A stretch of 64,000 bases of DNA, taken from positions 4,945,602 through 5,009,601 of the forward strand of contig NZ_KK853997.1 in the NCBI RefSeq assembly GCF_000696185.1. The letters are read 5' to 3'. Position 1 is the stretch's first letter. Each line of letters opens with the position of its first letter. Made by a program: the position numbers and the translations under genes. A model generated the notes under the pieces. It saw only the letters and a program-made list of their open reading frames with translations. It was not told the DNA's origin and did no database searches. Shown here one piece after another: positions 48,529 to 56,311 of the stretch. Source of the DNA: Kitasatospora cheerisanensis KCTC 2395 (GTDB lineage Bacteria > Actinomycetota > Actinomycetes > Streptomycetales > Streptomycetaceae).

Positions 48529-49612
48529 CCCCGCCGCCGGCCGACCCGGTCCGCGAACTCCTCGACGCCAACCGCGAACTGTGCGAACGCGCGGTCCACC
48601 CGCTGGAGATCGCCGCCGCCCTGGAGGACTCCGGCCTGGCCGTCGACGGCGCCGCCCGCTACCGGCACGCCGACGTGTTCGGCCTCGCCGAGGAGCTGTA
48701 CGCCCGCGTGCCGCGCCGCCCGCCCGCCCCGAACCGCTGCCGGACGCCCCGGCCGCGCGCCGCCCGAGCGCCGCCGCGCTGTACGGCGCCCTCGTCCACC
48801 TGCTGCCGCTGCTGCCGGCCGCCGCGCTCGGCGGACCGGCCGGCACCGCGCTGGCCGTGCTGGCCGGCGCGGGCGCGCAGGCGCTGACGGCCGGCCGGGA
48901 CGGCGGCGCGCCCCGGCCCGCCGCGCCCGCCGGGTGGCAGCCGGAGGACGGACTGCTCGACGACCCGGCCGGCGCCGGGCGCGGCCCGTCCGCCCGCCGG
49001 TCCGGCCGGTGGACGGCGCTCGGACAGGGCGCCGGCAGCGGGCTGCTGCTCGCGCTGCTCTGCGCCGCCGCCCCCGGCGCGGCCCTCGCGGTCGCCCTCG
49101 GCGGTGCGAGCGCCGGCTGGGGCGCGGCCCGGCTGCGCCGGTTCGGCCGGCGGCAGCGCGGGGCCGCCACGCTCCGGGAGTTCCGCGCCCGGCTGCGGCC
49201 CGCCCTGCCGCTGGCCGTGCTGGCACAGCTGGCGGTTCTTGCCGCGCTCGGCCGCCTCGCGGTCCGGGACGCCGACGGCACCGTGCTGGCCGCGCTGCTG
49301 GTCTGCGGCGTGCTGCCGCTGCTGGCCGGCGCGGTGCGCGACGCCGGGCGGCCCGGCACCGCGGCGGTCGCGGTGCTGACCGCCGCGACCGGCGCGGCCG
49401 TGCTGTCGCTGCCCGGCCCGGCGCACTGGCTCGGCGCGCCGCCGCCGGGCCCGGTGCTGGCCGCCGCGCTCGGGCCGGCGGTGCTGCTGGCCGGGCGCGC
49501 CTGGCCGCTGAGCACCGGGCCGGCGGCGTACGCGGCCGGCCGCCCCGACTTGTCGATCGGAACTCGTTGCCCGGCCGGTGCCGGGCCTGATGGAAGGACT
49601 CGGACCCGATGA
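48525..49612 (+). CDS. Polytopic membrane protein of the glycosyltransferase operon; apparent frameshift
   Basis: The gene starts at GTG 48525 inside the glycosyltransferase stop. About 65 codons (VRELLDANRELCERAVHPLE, then ADVFGLAEELYARVPRRP) are in one frame, and the continuation (EPLPDAPAARRPSAAALYGA to the stop at 49612) is one base out of phase. The shift lies in the C-run near 48720-48732, so a single missing base would give a protein of about 362 aa. The remainder has some eight hydrophobic helices (LVHLLPLLPAAALGGPAG, LLLALLCAAAPGAALAVAL, LAALLVCGVLPLLAGAV), consistent with a flippase-like or PelG-like partner. I cannot assign a family. The stop overlaps the epimerase ATG. Confidence 0.65.
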
Positions 49613-50553
49613 GGGTGTTGCTGCTGGGAGCCGACGGGTTCATCGGCCGGCGGGTCGCCGACCGGCTGCTGGCGGAGGACGGGCTCCAGGTGACCGTACT
49701 GGGCCGGGGCGACTCCGCCGACATCCGGTTCGACCTGGCCGCCGGCAGTCCGGGAGCGCTGGCCCGCTTCCTGGACGCGGTCGCCCCACAGGTGGTGATC
49801 AACTGCGCGGGCGCCACCTACGGCACGTCACGGGCGCTGATCCGGGCGAACACGCTGGCGGTGGCGACGGTCTGCGAGGCGATCCGGCGCAGCCGGGAGC
49901 CCGCCCGGCTGGTGCACGTCGGATCCGCCGCCGAGTACGGCCCGGCCCAGCCGGGCGGGCCGATCCCGGAGAGCGCGGAGCCGCGCCCGGTCGGGCCGTA
50001 CGGGGTGTCGAAGCTGGCCGGCACCGAGCTGGTGCTGAGCTCGGGCCTGGACGCGCTGGTGCTGCGGGTGTTCGACGTGGTCGGGCCGGGCTCGCCGACG
50101 GCCTCGCTGTTCGGGCGGCTCGCCGAGGGCCTGCGGCGGGCGCTGGAGCAGGACGAGGACCAGGTCCGGATGCCGGACCTGTCCGGCTACCGGGACTTCG
50201 TGGACGTCCGGGACGTGGCCCGGGCGATCCAGGCGGCGGCGGTGTCCGCGGCCACCGGCGTGATCAACATCGGCAGCGGCCACGCCGTCCGGGCCCGGGA
50301 GGCGGCCCACCTGCTGGTCCGGGCGTCCGGCTTCGAGGGGACGATCGGCGAGGACGCCCGCCAGGTGGTGCTGCCCGCGCAGCAGGCGCTCGCCGAGGGC
50401 GCCCGGGCGATCGAGGCGCGGCAGGCGCCGGAGCCGGTGCAGTGGCGGCAGGCGGACGTCCGGACCGCCCGCGACCGTCTCGGATGGCGGACACAGGTGC
50501 CGCTGGAGGAGTCGCTCGGGGACGTCTGGCTGGAGACCGCCTGCCGGGTGTGA
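49609..50553 (+). CDS. NAD-dependent epimerase/dehydratase
   Basis: A 314-aa extended short-chain dehydrogenase. The nucleotide-binding GADGFIG motif is at the N-terminus, followed by INCAGATYGTSRALIRANTL. The catalytic region LVHVGSAAEYGP and PYGVSKLAGTELVL (Tyr-x3-Lys) is intact. Later YRDFVDVRDVARAIQAA is typical of sugar-nucleotide epimerases. It starts within the stop of the membrane protein (ATGA) and closes the three-gene operon. It probably makes or modifies the sugar nucleotide used by the PelF-like transferase, although the substrate cannot be deduced. Confidence 0.9.
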   Translation: MRVLLLGADGFIGRRVADRLLAEDGLQVTVLGRGDSADIRFDLAAGSPGALARFLDAVAPQVVINCAGATYGTSRALIRANTLAVATVCEAIRRSREPARLVHVGSAAEYGPAQPGGPIPESAEPRPVGPYGVSKLAGTELVLSSGLDALVLRVFDVVGPGSPTASLFGRLAEGLRRALEQDEDQVRMPDLSGYRDFVDVRDVARAIQAAAVSAATGVINIGSGHAVRAREAAHLLVRASGFEGTIGEDARQVVLPAQQALAEGARAIEARQAPEPVQWRQADVRTARDRLGWRTQVPLEESLGDVWLETACRV

Positions 50554-50714
50554 TCCGGCCCGGCCGGGCCTGACCAGGGGGTTCGGGGCGGGCTGCGAAG
50601 TCTCGCCATCCGGTGCCGGGCATCTCAGCAAGTGGACCTGCTGTCTTGGAATACCCCGGGCACGTGACACTGTTGGCGTAGTCGAACGAGAAACTGACGA
50701 CCATCGGAGTCCCC

Positions 50715-51893
50715 GTGTCGCTGCCACCCCTGGTCGAGCCCGCCGCCGAGCTCACCGTCGAAGAGGTCCGCCGGTACTCCCGCCACCTGATCATCCCCGA
50801 TGTGGGCATGGACGGGCAGAAGCGGCTCAAGAACGCCAAGGTGCTCTGCGTCGGCGCCGGCGGCCTCGGTTCGCCGGCCCTGATGTACATGGCCGCCGCC
50901 GGTGTCGGCACCCTCGGCATCGTCGAGTTCGACACCGTCGACGAGTCGAACCTGCAGCGGCAGATCATCCACGGCCAGTCCGACATCGGCCGTTCCAAGG
51001 CCGAGTCCGCGCGCGACTCGGTCAAGGAGATCAACCCGCTGGTCAACGTGGTGCTGCACGAGGAGCGCCTCGACAACGACAACGTGATGGAGATCTTCTC
51101 CGGCTACGACCTGATCGTCGACGGCACCGACAACTTCGCCACCCGGTACCTGGTGAACGACGCCGCGGTGCTGCTCGGCAAGCCGTACGTGTGGGGCTCC
51201 ATCTACCGCTTCGACGGCCAGGCCAGCGTGTTCTGGGCCGAGCACGGCCCGTGCTACCGCTGCCTCTACCCGGAGGCCCCGCCGCCGGGCATGGTGCCGT
51301 CCTGCGCCGAGGGCGGCGTGCTCGGCGTGCTGTGCGCCTCGATCGGCTCGATCCAGGTCAACGAGGCGATCAAGCTGCTGGCCGGCATCGGCGAGCCACT
51401 GGTCGGCCGACTGATGATCTACGACGCCCTGGAGATGCAGTACCGCTCGGTGAAGGTCCGCAAGGATCCGAACTGCGCGCTCTGCGGCGAGAACCCGACC
51501 GTCACCGAACTGATCGACTACGAGTCGTTCTGCGGCGTCGTCTCGGAGGAGGCCTCGGCCGCCGCCCTCGGCTCCACGATCACCTCCAAGCAGCTCAAGG
51601 AGTGGATCGACAACGGCGAGGACATCGACATCATCGACGTCCGCGAGATCAACGAGTACGAGATCGTCAACATCCCGGGCGCCCGCCTGATCCCGAAGAA
51701 CGAGTTCCTGATGGGCAACGCCCTGCAGGACCTGCCGCAGGACAAGCGCATCGTGCTGCACTGCAAGACCGGCGTCCGCTCGGCCGAGGTGCTCGCCGTG
51801 CTGAAGTCCGCCGGCTTCGCCGACGCCGTGCACCTGGGCGGCGGCGTGATCGGCTGGGTCAACCAGATCGAGCCCGAGAAGCCGGTCTACTGA
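50715..51893 (+). CDS. moeZ: Adenylyltransferase/sulfurtransferase MoeZ
   Basis: A 392-aa two-domain protein. The ThiF/MoeB domain binds ATP (VGAGGLGSPALMYMAAAGVG), with ESNLQRQIIHGQSDIGRSKA and zinc-binding Cys pairs (CYRC and CALC). A C-terminal rhodanese domain has VREINEYEIVNIPGARLIP and the active-site loop HCKTGVRS. Such proteins activate the C-terminus of sulfur carriers (MoaD, CysO, thiosulfonate and thiolactomycin-type carriers) and supply persulfide. The GTG at 50715 has GGAG upstream. A very strong terminator follows. It corresponds to Rv3206c. Confidence 0.95.
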   Translation: MSLPPLVEPAAELTVEEVRRYSRHLIIPDVGMDGQKRLKNAKVLCVGAGGLGSPALMYMAAAGVGTLGIVEFDTVDESNLQRQIIHGQSDIGRSKAESARDSVKEINPLVNVVLHEERLDNDNVMEIFSGYDLIVDGTDNFATRYLVNDAAVLLGKPYVWGSIYRFDGQASVFWAEHGPCYRCLYPEAPPPGMVPSCAEGGVLGVLCASIGSIQVNEAIKLLAGIGEPLVGRLMIYDALEMQYRSVKVRKDPNCALCGENPTVTELIDYESFCGVVSEEASAAALGSTITSKQLKEWIDNGEDIDIIDVREINEYEIVNIPGARLIPKNEFLMGNALQDLPQDKRIVLHCKTGVRSAEVLAVLKSAGFADAVHLGGGVIGWVNQIEPEKPVY

Positions 51894-51922
51894 CGGCCGG
51901 TCAGTACTGACGAAGTCTCAGC

Positions 51923-51961
51923 GAACCGCCCGGCCGGGGGAATTCCCCGGTCGGGCGGTTC
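51923..51961 (+). terminator. Terminator after moeZ
   Basis: A 17-bp stem with a single G-U pair (GAACCGCCCGGCCGGGG and partner) and a GAATT loop lies 30 nt beyond the moeZ stop. Confidence 0.9.
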
Positions 51962-52036
51962 TGCGTGACCATGGGTGCGGAACGGCACAGCTGCGCCGCC
52001 CGTGGCGCACACGTTCGACAGGGACGGGGGAGTCCG

Positions 52037-52963
52037 ATGGGCAAGCACGTGGTGGTCGGCGCCGGGCCGGTCGGATCGGCCACCGCCCGGCTGCTCGCCG
52101 AGCGCGGCGAACAGGTCGTGGTGGTCACCCGCACCACCGCCTCCGCCGCCCCGCTGGACGGCGTGCGGCGCCTCCAGCTGGACGCCTCCGACGCGCAGGC
52201 CCTCGGCGCCGCCGCCGAGGGCGCCGAGGTGCTCTACAACTGCGCCAACCCGCCCTACCACCGCTGGCCGGAGGTCTGGCCGCCGCTGGCCGCCGCCCTG
52301 CTCGCCGCCGCCGAGCGCAGCGGCGCGGTGCTGACCACCGTCTCCAACCTGTACGGCTACGGCGCGGTGGACGGGCCGATGAGCCCCGACACGCCGCTGC
52401 GGCCGGTCTCCGCCAAGGGCGAGGTGCGGGCCGCGATGTGGCGCGACGCGCTGGCCGCGCACCGGGCGGGGCGGGTCCGCGCCACCGAGGTGCGCGGCTC
52501 CGACTACCTGGCGGCGAACGCCGTCAGCGCCCTCGACGACCGGGCGTTCTCCCGCGCCCTGGCCGGCCGCACCGTCCAGGTCCTCGGTGACCCGGACGCC
52601 CCGCACAGCTGGACGGCCCCGCAGGACGTCGCCCGCCTGCTGGCCGCCGCCGGCGCCGACGAGCGCGCCTGGGGCCGGGCCTGGCACGTGCCGAGCAACG
52701 CGCCGCGCAGCCAGCGGCAGGTGGTCGCCGAGCTGTGCGCCGCCGCCGGGCGGCCCGCCGCGAAGGTCACCGGCATCCCGCGCCCGCTGCTCGCCCTGCT
52801 CGGCCTGGCCAATCCGACGATCCGCTCCGCCCGGGAGACCGCCTACCAGTTCGAGCGCCCGTTCGTCCTCGACGACACCGCCACCCGCGAGACCTTCGGC
52901 CTGGCGCCGACGCCCTGGGAGGAGATGCTCGCCGGGATCGTTGCCGCCCACCCGGAGCGCTAG
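52037..52963 (+). CDS. NAD-dependent epimerase/dehydratase-like (atypical SDR)
   Basis: A 308-aa Rossmann-fold protein. The motif HVVVGAGPVGSATARLLAER opens the cofactor site. TVSNLYGYGAVDGPMSPDTP contains a Tyr, but the classic YxxxK is missing, as in atypical SDRs. The central part VRGSDYLAANAVSALDDRAF and a late AYQFERPFVLDDTATRETFG resemble the mycobacterial and streptomycete NAD-binding family near moeZ. The ATG at 52037 is preceded by GGGGGAG. Its stop codon overlaps that of the convergent flippase gene in a shared CTAG. Confidence 0.85.
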   Translation: MGKHVVVGAGPVGSATARLLAERGEQVVVVTRTTASAAPLDGVRRLQLDASDAQALGAAAEGAEVLYNCANPPYHRWPEVWPPLAAALLAAAERSGAVLTTVSNLYGYGAVDGPMSPDTPLRPVSAKGEVRAAMWRDALAAHRAGRVRATEVRGSDYLAANAVSALDDRAFSRALAGRTVQVLGDPDAPHSWTAPQDVARLLAAAGADERAWGRAWHVPSNAPRSQRQVVAELCAAAGRPAAKVTGIPRPLLALLGLANPTIRSARETAYQFERPFVLDDTATRETFGLAPTPWEEMLAGIVAAHPER

Positions 52964-55728
52964 AGCGCGTCCTTGCGCTGGAGCACGTTGTAGGCGACCC
53001 AGCCCGGGACGACCGGCAGCCAGAAGGTGAGCAGGCGGTACAGGAACACCGCCGGGGTGGCCGCGGTGAGCGGGACGCCGGCCGCGGTCAGGGCGCCGAT
53101 CAGGGCGATCTCGACCGGGCCGATGCCGCCCGGGGTGGGGATCGCCGAGCCGGCCGCGTTCGCGGTCAGGAACACCACGGCGACGGCCGCGTAGGTGACG
53201 TGCCCGCCGCCGCCGAAGGCCTGCACCGAGGCGTCCAGGCAAGCGGTGAAGGACAGCGTCAGCAGCAGGATGCCGCCGAAGCCGGTGACCAGCTTGCGCG
53301 GGGTCTGCATCAGGTCGAGCATCCGCGGGATCACGCCGAACAGCAGCGAGCGGACCCGGGTCACCACGAACCGGCGCAGCGGGGCGACCGCGGCCACCAC
53401 CAGGGCGAGCACCGCGGCGGACAGCACCCCGATGATCACCGCCCGGGACGCGCCCAGGTCCCCGTTGGTCTGGGTGCCGGTGATCAGGCCGAAGGCGAAC
53501 AGCAGCAGCAGGTGCCCGCCCAGGCCGGCCAGCTGCGAGGCGCCCACCGAGGCGGCGGCCTGCACCGGCCGGATCCCGGCCTTCTGCAGGTAGCGGGTGT
53601 TCAGTGCGATGCCGCCGACCGCCGCCGGGGCGACCAGCTTCACGAAGGACCCGGCGACCTGCGCGGCGACCGTCCGGCCGAACGGCAGCTTCTCCGGCAC
53701 GAAGCCGGTCAGGCTCATCGCCGCCGCCACGTACGACCCGGCCGCGGCGGCCAGCGCGGCCGCCGCCCAGGCCCAGTTCATCTGGGAGACCTTGAACTGG
53801 TCCGGCCGGATCGTGGTCAGCGCCAGGTAGGCGGCGAAGGTCAGCGCCACCAGCATGATCAGCGTCTTCGGCTTGAGCCGCTCCAGCTTGGCCGGGGCCA
53901 TCGGCGCCTCGGGCGCGATCTGCAGGATCTGCCCGCGCAGCTTGGCCAGCAGGTCCTCGTTGGCCTGCGCGATGTCCTCCTCGGCCTGCTGCTGGGTGCG
54001 TTCGCCGGAGGCGACCTGCTTGAGCGCCAGCGCCTTCGCGGCGGCCTTCCGCTCCTTGGTCATCCGCTGCAGGTCGCCGCGGGTCTGCCGGCTCAGGCCG
54101 ACCGGCTGCAGCAGCGGCAGCGCCTCGGCGACCCGGGCCGGGCCGAGCACGCCGGTGGCGGCGGCCACCGCCCGCTCCGGGCCGGTGCGCAGCGCGAAGG
54201 TGGTGAGCAGCTGGGCGACGTCGATGCGCAGCGTCAGGTCGCCGGCCGCGATGTCGCCGCCGGACAGGTTGATCAGGCAGCCGGTGCGCTCGTCCACCGC
54301 CAGCAGGGACTCGCCGGTGAGCCGGCGGTGCGCGATCCGGCGTTCGTGCAGGGTGGCCACGGACGCCCAGAACGAGGCCATCACCGCGTCGGTGACCTCC
54401 TCGTCGGCGAGCTCGTCCAGGGTGCGGCCGGCCACGTTCTCGTAGACCAGGATCGCGGCGTCCGGGCCCAGCTCGGAGGTGGCGACCAGCTGCGGGGCGC
54501 GGGCCCCGGAGGCGGCGGCCGCGTAGGCGATCAGCGCCTCCTGCTCCAGGGCCTGGCGCAGCGACTGCGGGCTGCGGCGGACCGCGACCGAGCGCAGCCG
54601 CAGCCGCCGCCAGGCCCGGTAGAAGAAGCCGGAGGCCTGCTGCTCGCGGTCGATGATGTGCACGTCCAGCAGCGGGCCCTGCTGCTGGACGACCAGGTAG
54701 CGGCGGGTGCCGCCGGGGCCGTCGGGGGCCAGGTGGGCGGCGGACGGGGTGAAGCCGACCTTGCGGAGGCCGATCATCAGGTGCTGCCCGGTCGGCCGGA
54801 TGTTCGGCGAGCCGATCGCGTACAGCGTGCCGTACGCCACCGACCAGCCGATCAGCACGGTGAGCAGCAGCGACAGCGGGGTGGTGTAGCCGTTGACCAG
54901 CTCGGTCGCGCCGGACAGGATCACCACTATCCACAGGGCGACCCGCCAGCGCGGCCGGCTCGACATGCCGACGGCCGTCATGTAGGCGATCACCGGGGCG
55001 AGGTAGCCGTGCACCGGATCGGTGAGGGTCTCGCCGCCGCCCGGCCCGAACTGGGTGAGCGCGTTGCGGATCTCCTCGGGCGCGCTGGCCGCCACCCACC
55101 AGTCGACGCCCAGCGAGACGCCGTACGCGAGCACCGAGGCGAGCACGCCGTCGGCGACCCGCAGGCCGTCGCGTTTGATCAGCCGCTCGACCGCGAACGC
55201 CAGCGGCACCGCCAGCACCGCGACCGAGGAGACCAGCGCGGAGATGGTGGACAGCAGGTCGGGGATCCGCTTGGCATTGATCGTGATGTCGCTCTCGATG
55301 CCGCTGGTGGTGGAGACCGCCACCTGCGCGAGGACGAACACCGCGACGATGCCGAGCAGTCCGGCGAGGAAGCGCAGCAGGTCCGAGGGCCGGTGGGCGC
55401 GCGGCGGCAGCAGCGGCTCGTCGACCGCCAGGTGCTCGCCGGCCGGCTCGTCCGGGTGCTCCCCGGCGTCCTCCCCGGCCGCCCCGTCGGCCGGCTGCCC
55501 GGCGGTGTGCTGGTCCGGCCGCTCCGGCGGACGGTCCGGTGTGCCCGGACGGTCCGCACCGTCGTCCGGCGGCAGCTGAGCGGCCACCGCGTCCTCCCCC
55601 GTGTGGTGCGCGTCCCGCGCCCGGTGGCGCAGGTCGACCGGCGGGGCGTCCTCGCCCCGCGGGGCGGAACCGTCGGTGGCGGACTCCCCGGAGCCCTCGT
55701 CCACGTTCAATTCAGCCGTCCCGGTCAT
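52960..55728 (-). CDS. Pseudokinase-YbhN/LPG-synthase-like flippase fusion
   Basis: A 922-aa membrane protein from the ATG at 55728 (GAGGAA 8 nt upstream). The acidic N-terminal 125 residues are disordered. A block of about six helices follows (LLRFLAGLLGIVAVFVLAQV, AVLAVPLAFAVERLIKR, LLLTVLIGWSVAYGTLYA). A protein-kinase-like domain then shows AILVYENVAGRTLDELADEE and ERRIAHRRLTGESLLAV, where the HRD is HRR and the DFG is replaced (LINLSGGD), so it should be inactive. The C-terminal 300 residues form the lysylphosphatidylglycerol synthetase TM region (FVKLVAPAAVGGIALNTRYL, AGSAIPTPGGIGPVEIALIG). It may flip or sense lipids. Confidence 0.85.
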   Translation of the reverse strand: MTGTAELNVDEGSGESATDGSAPRGEDAPPVDLRHRARDAHHTGEDAVAAQLPPDDGADRPGTPDRPPERPDQHTAGQPADGAAGEDAGEHPDEPAGEHLAVDEPLLPPRAHRPSDLLRFLAGLLGIVAVFVLAQVAVSTTSGIESDITINAKRIPDLLSTISALVSSVAVLAVPLAFAVERLIKRDGLRVADGVLASVLAYGVSLGVDWWVAASAPEEIRNALTQFGPGGGETLTDPVHGYLAPVIAYMTAVGMSSRPRWRVALWIVVILSGATELVNGYTTPLSLLLTVLIGWSVAYGTLYAIGSPNIRPTGQHLMIGLRKVGFTPSAAHLAPDGPGGTRRYLVVQQQGPLLDVHIIDREQQASGFFYRAWRRLRLRSVAVRRSPQSLRQALEQEALIAYAAAASGARAPQLVATSELGPDAAILVYENVAGRTLDELADEEVTDAVMASFWASVATLHERRIAHRRLTGESLLAVDERTGCLINLSGGDIAAGDLTLRIDVAQLLTTFALRTGPERAVAAATGVLGPARVAEALPLLQPVGLSRQTRGDLQRMTKERKAAAKALALKQVASGERTQQQAEEDIAQANEDLLAKLRGQILQIAPEAPMAPAKLERLKPKTLIMLVALTFAAYLALTTIRPDQFKVSQMNWAWAAAALAAAAGSYVAAAMSLTGFVPEKLPFGRTVAAQVAGSFVKLVAPAAVGGIALNTRYLQKAGIRPVQAAASVGASQLAGLGGHLLLLFAFGLITGTQTNGDLGASRAVIIGVLSAAVLALVVAAVAPLRRFVVTRVRSLLFGVIPRMLDLMQTPRKLVTGFGGILLLTLSFTACLDASVQAFGGGGHVTYAAVAVVFLTANAAGSAIPTPGGIGPVEIALIGALTAAGVPLTAATPAVFLYRLLTFWLPVVPGWVAYNVLQRKDAL

Positions 55729-55870
55729 CTGTCTTGTTCCTCGTGTGTCGCACTGCCCCGAAGATGCTGCCATGCCCGGAACCCCGGTGCGGTCCAGGGG
55801 CGGTAATCCCGCGCGCCGCATCGCCCTCACGGGGTGCGGGAAATCGACCGGATGGGGAAGAATGCGGCGG

Positions 55871-56200
55871 ATGACCGAGCCGCAGGACGTGCCCGAGATC
55901 CCGCCGTACGCCGAGGCGGTGCTCGATCTCACCGAGCGGATCCCGCCGGGCCGGGTGATGACCTACGGCGACGTCGCCGAGTACCTGGGCCGCGGCGGCC
56001 CCCGCCAGGTCGGCCGGGTGATGGCGATGTACGGCGGCTCGGTGCCCTGGTGGCGGGTGATCCGCGCGGACGGGCGGCCGCTGCCCGGCCACGAGCACCG
56101 CGCGCTGCCCGAGTACCGTGCCGAGGGCACCCCGCTGCGCACCGTCGGCGGCGAGCCGAGGGTCGATCTGCGGGCCGCGCGCTGGGACGGGACGCCCTGA
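55871..56200 (+). CDS. Alkyltransferase-like protein (ATL)
   Basis: A 109-aa MGMT-family domain protein. The helix-turn-helix RVMTYGDVAEYLGRGGPRQVGRVMAM is intact. The active-site motif PCHRV is replaced by PWWRVI, so the acceptor cysteine is missing and the protein should bind, not repair, O6-alkylguanine. ATL proteins flip the lesion and recruit nucleotide-excision repair. It corresponds to Rv3204 and sits directly before the AdnA and AdnB genes. The ATG at 55871 is used; an ATG 9 nt earlier is possible. The upstream gene is divergent. Confidence 0.9.
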   Translation: MTEPQDVPEIPPYAEAVLDLTERIPPGRVMTYGDVAEYLGRGGPRQVGRVMAMYGGSVPWWRVIRADGRPLPGHEHRALPEYRAEGTPLRTVGGEPRVDLRAARWDGTP

Positions 56201-56311
56201 CCGGGGAAGGTGCGCCGGAGGGGTCTGTGGGTGCAGGATCGTAGGCTCGATGCGGCGGGCCACCCCCTGAACGCCGCCCGCCACTGAACCGCCGTACGAC
56301 CCTGGACCGCA

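Noticed and set aside
52735..55806. 1023-codon plus-strand open frame
   Set aside because: It has the Arg/Gly/Asp-rich composition of a shadow frame and covers the flippase fusion gene.
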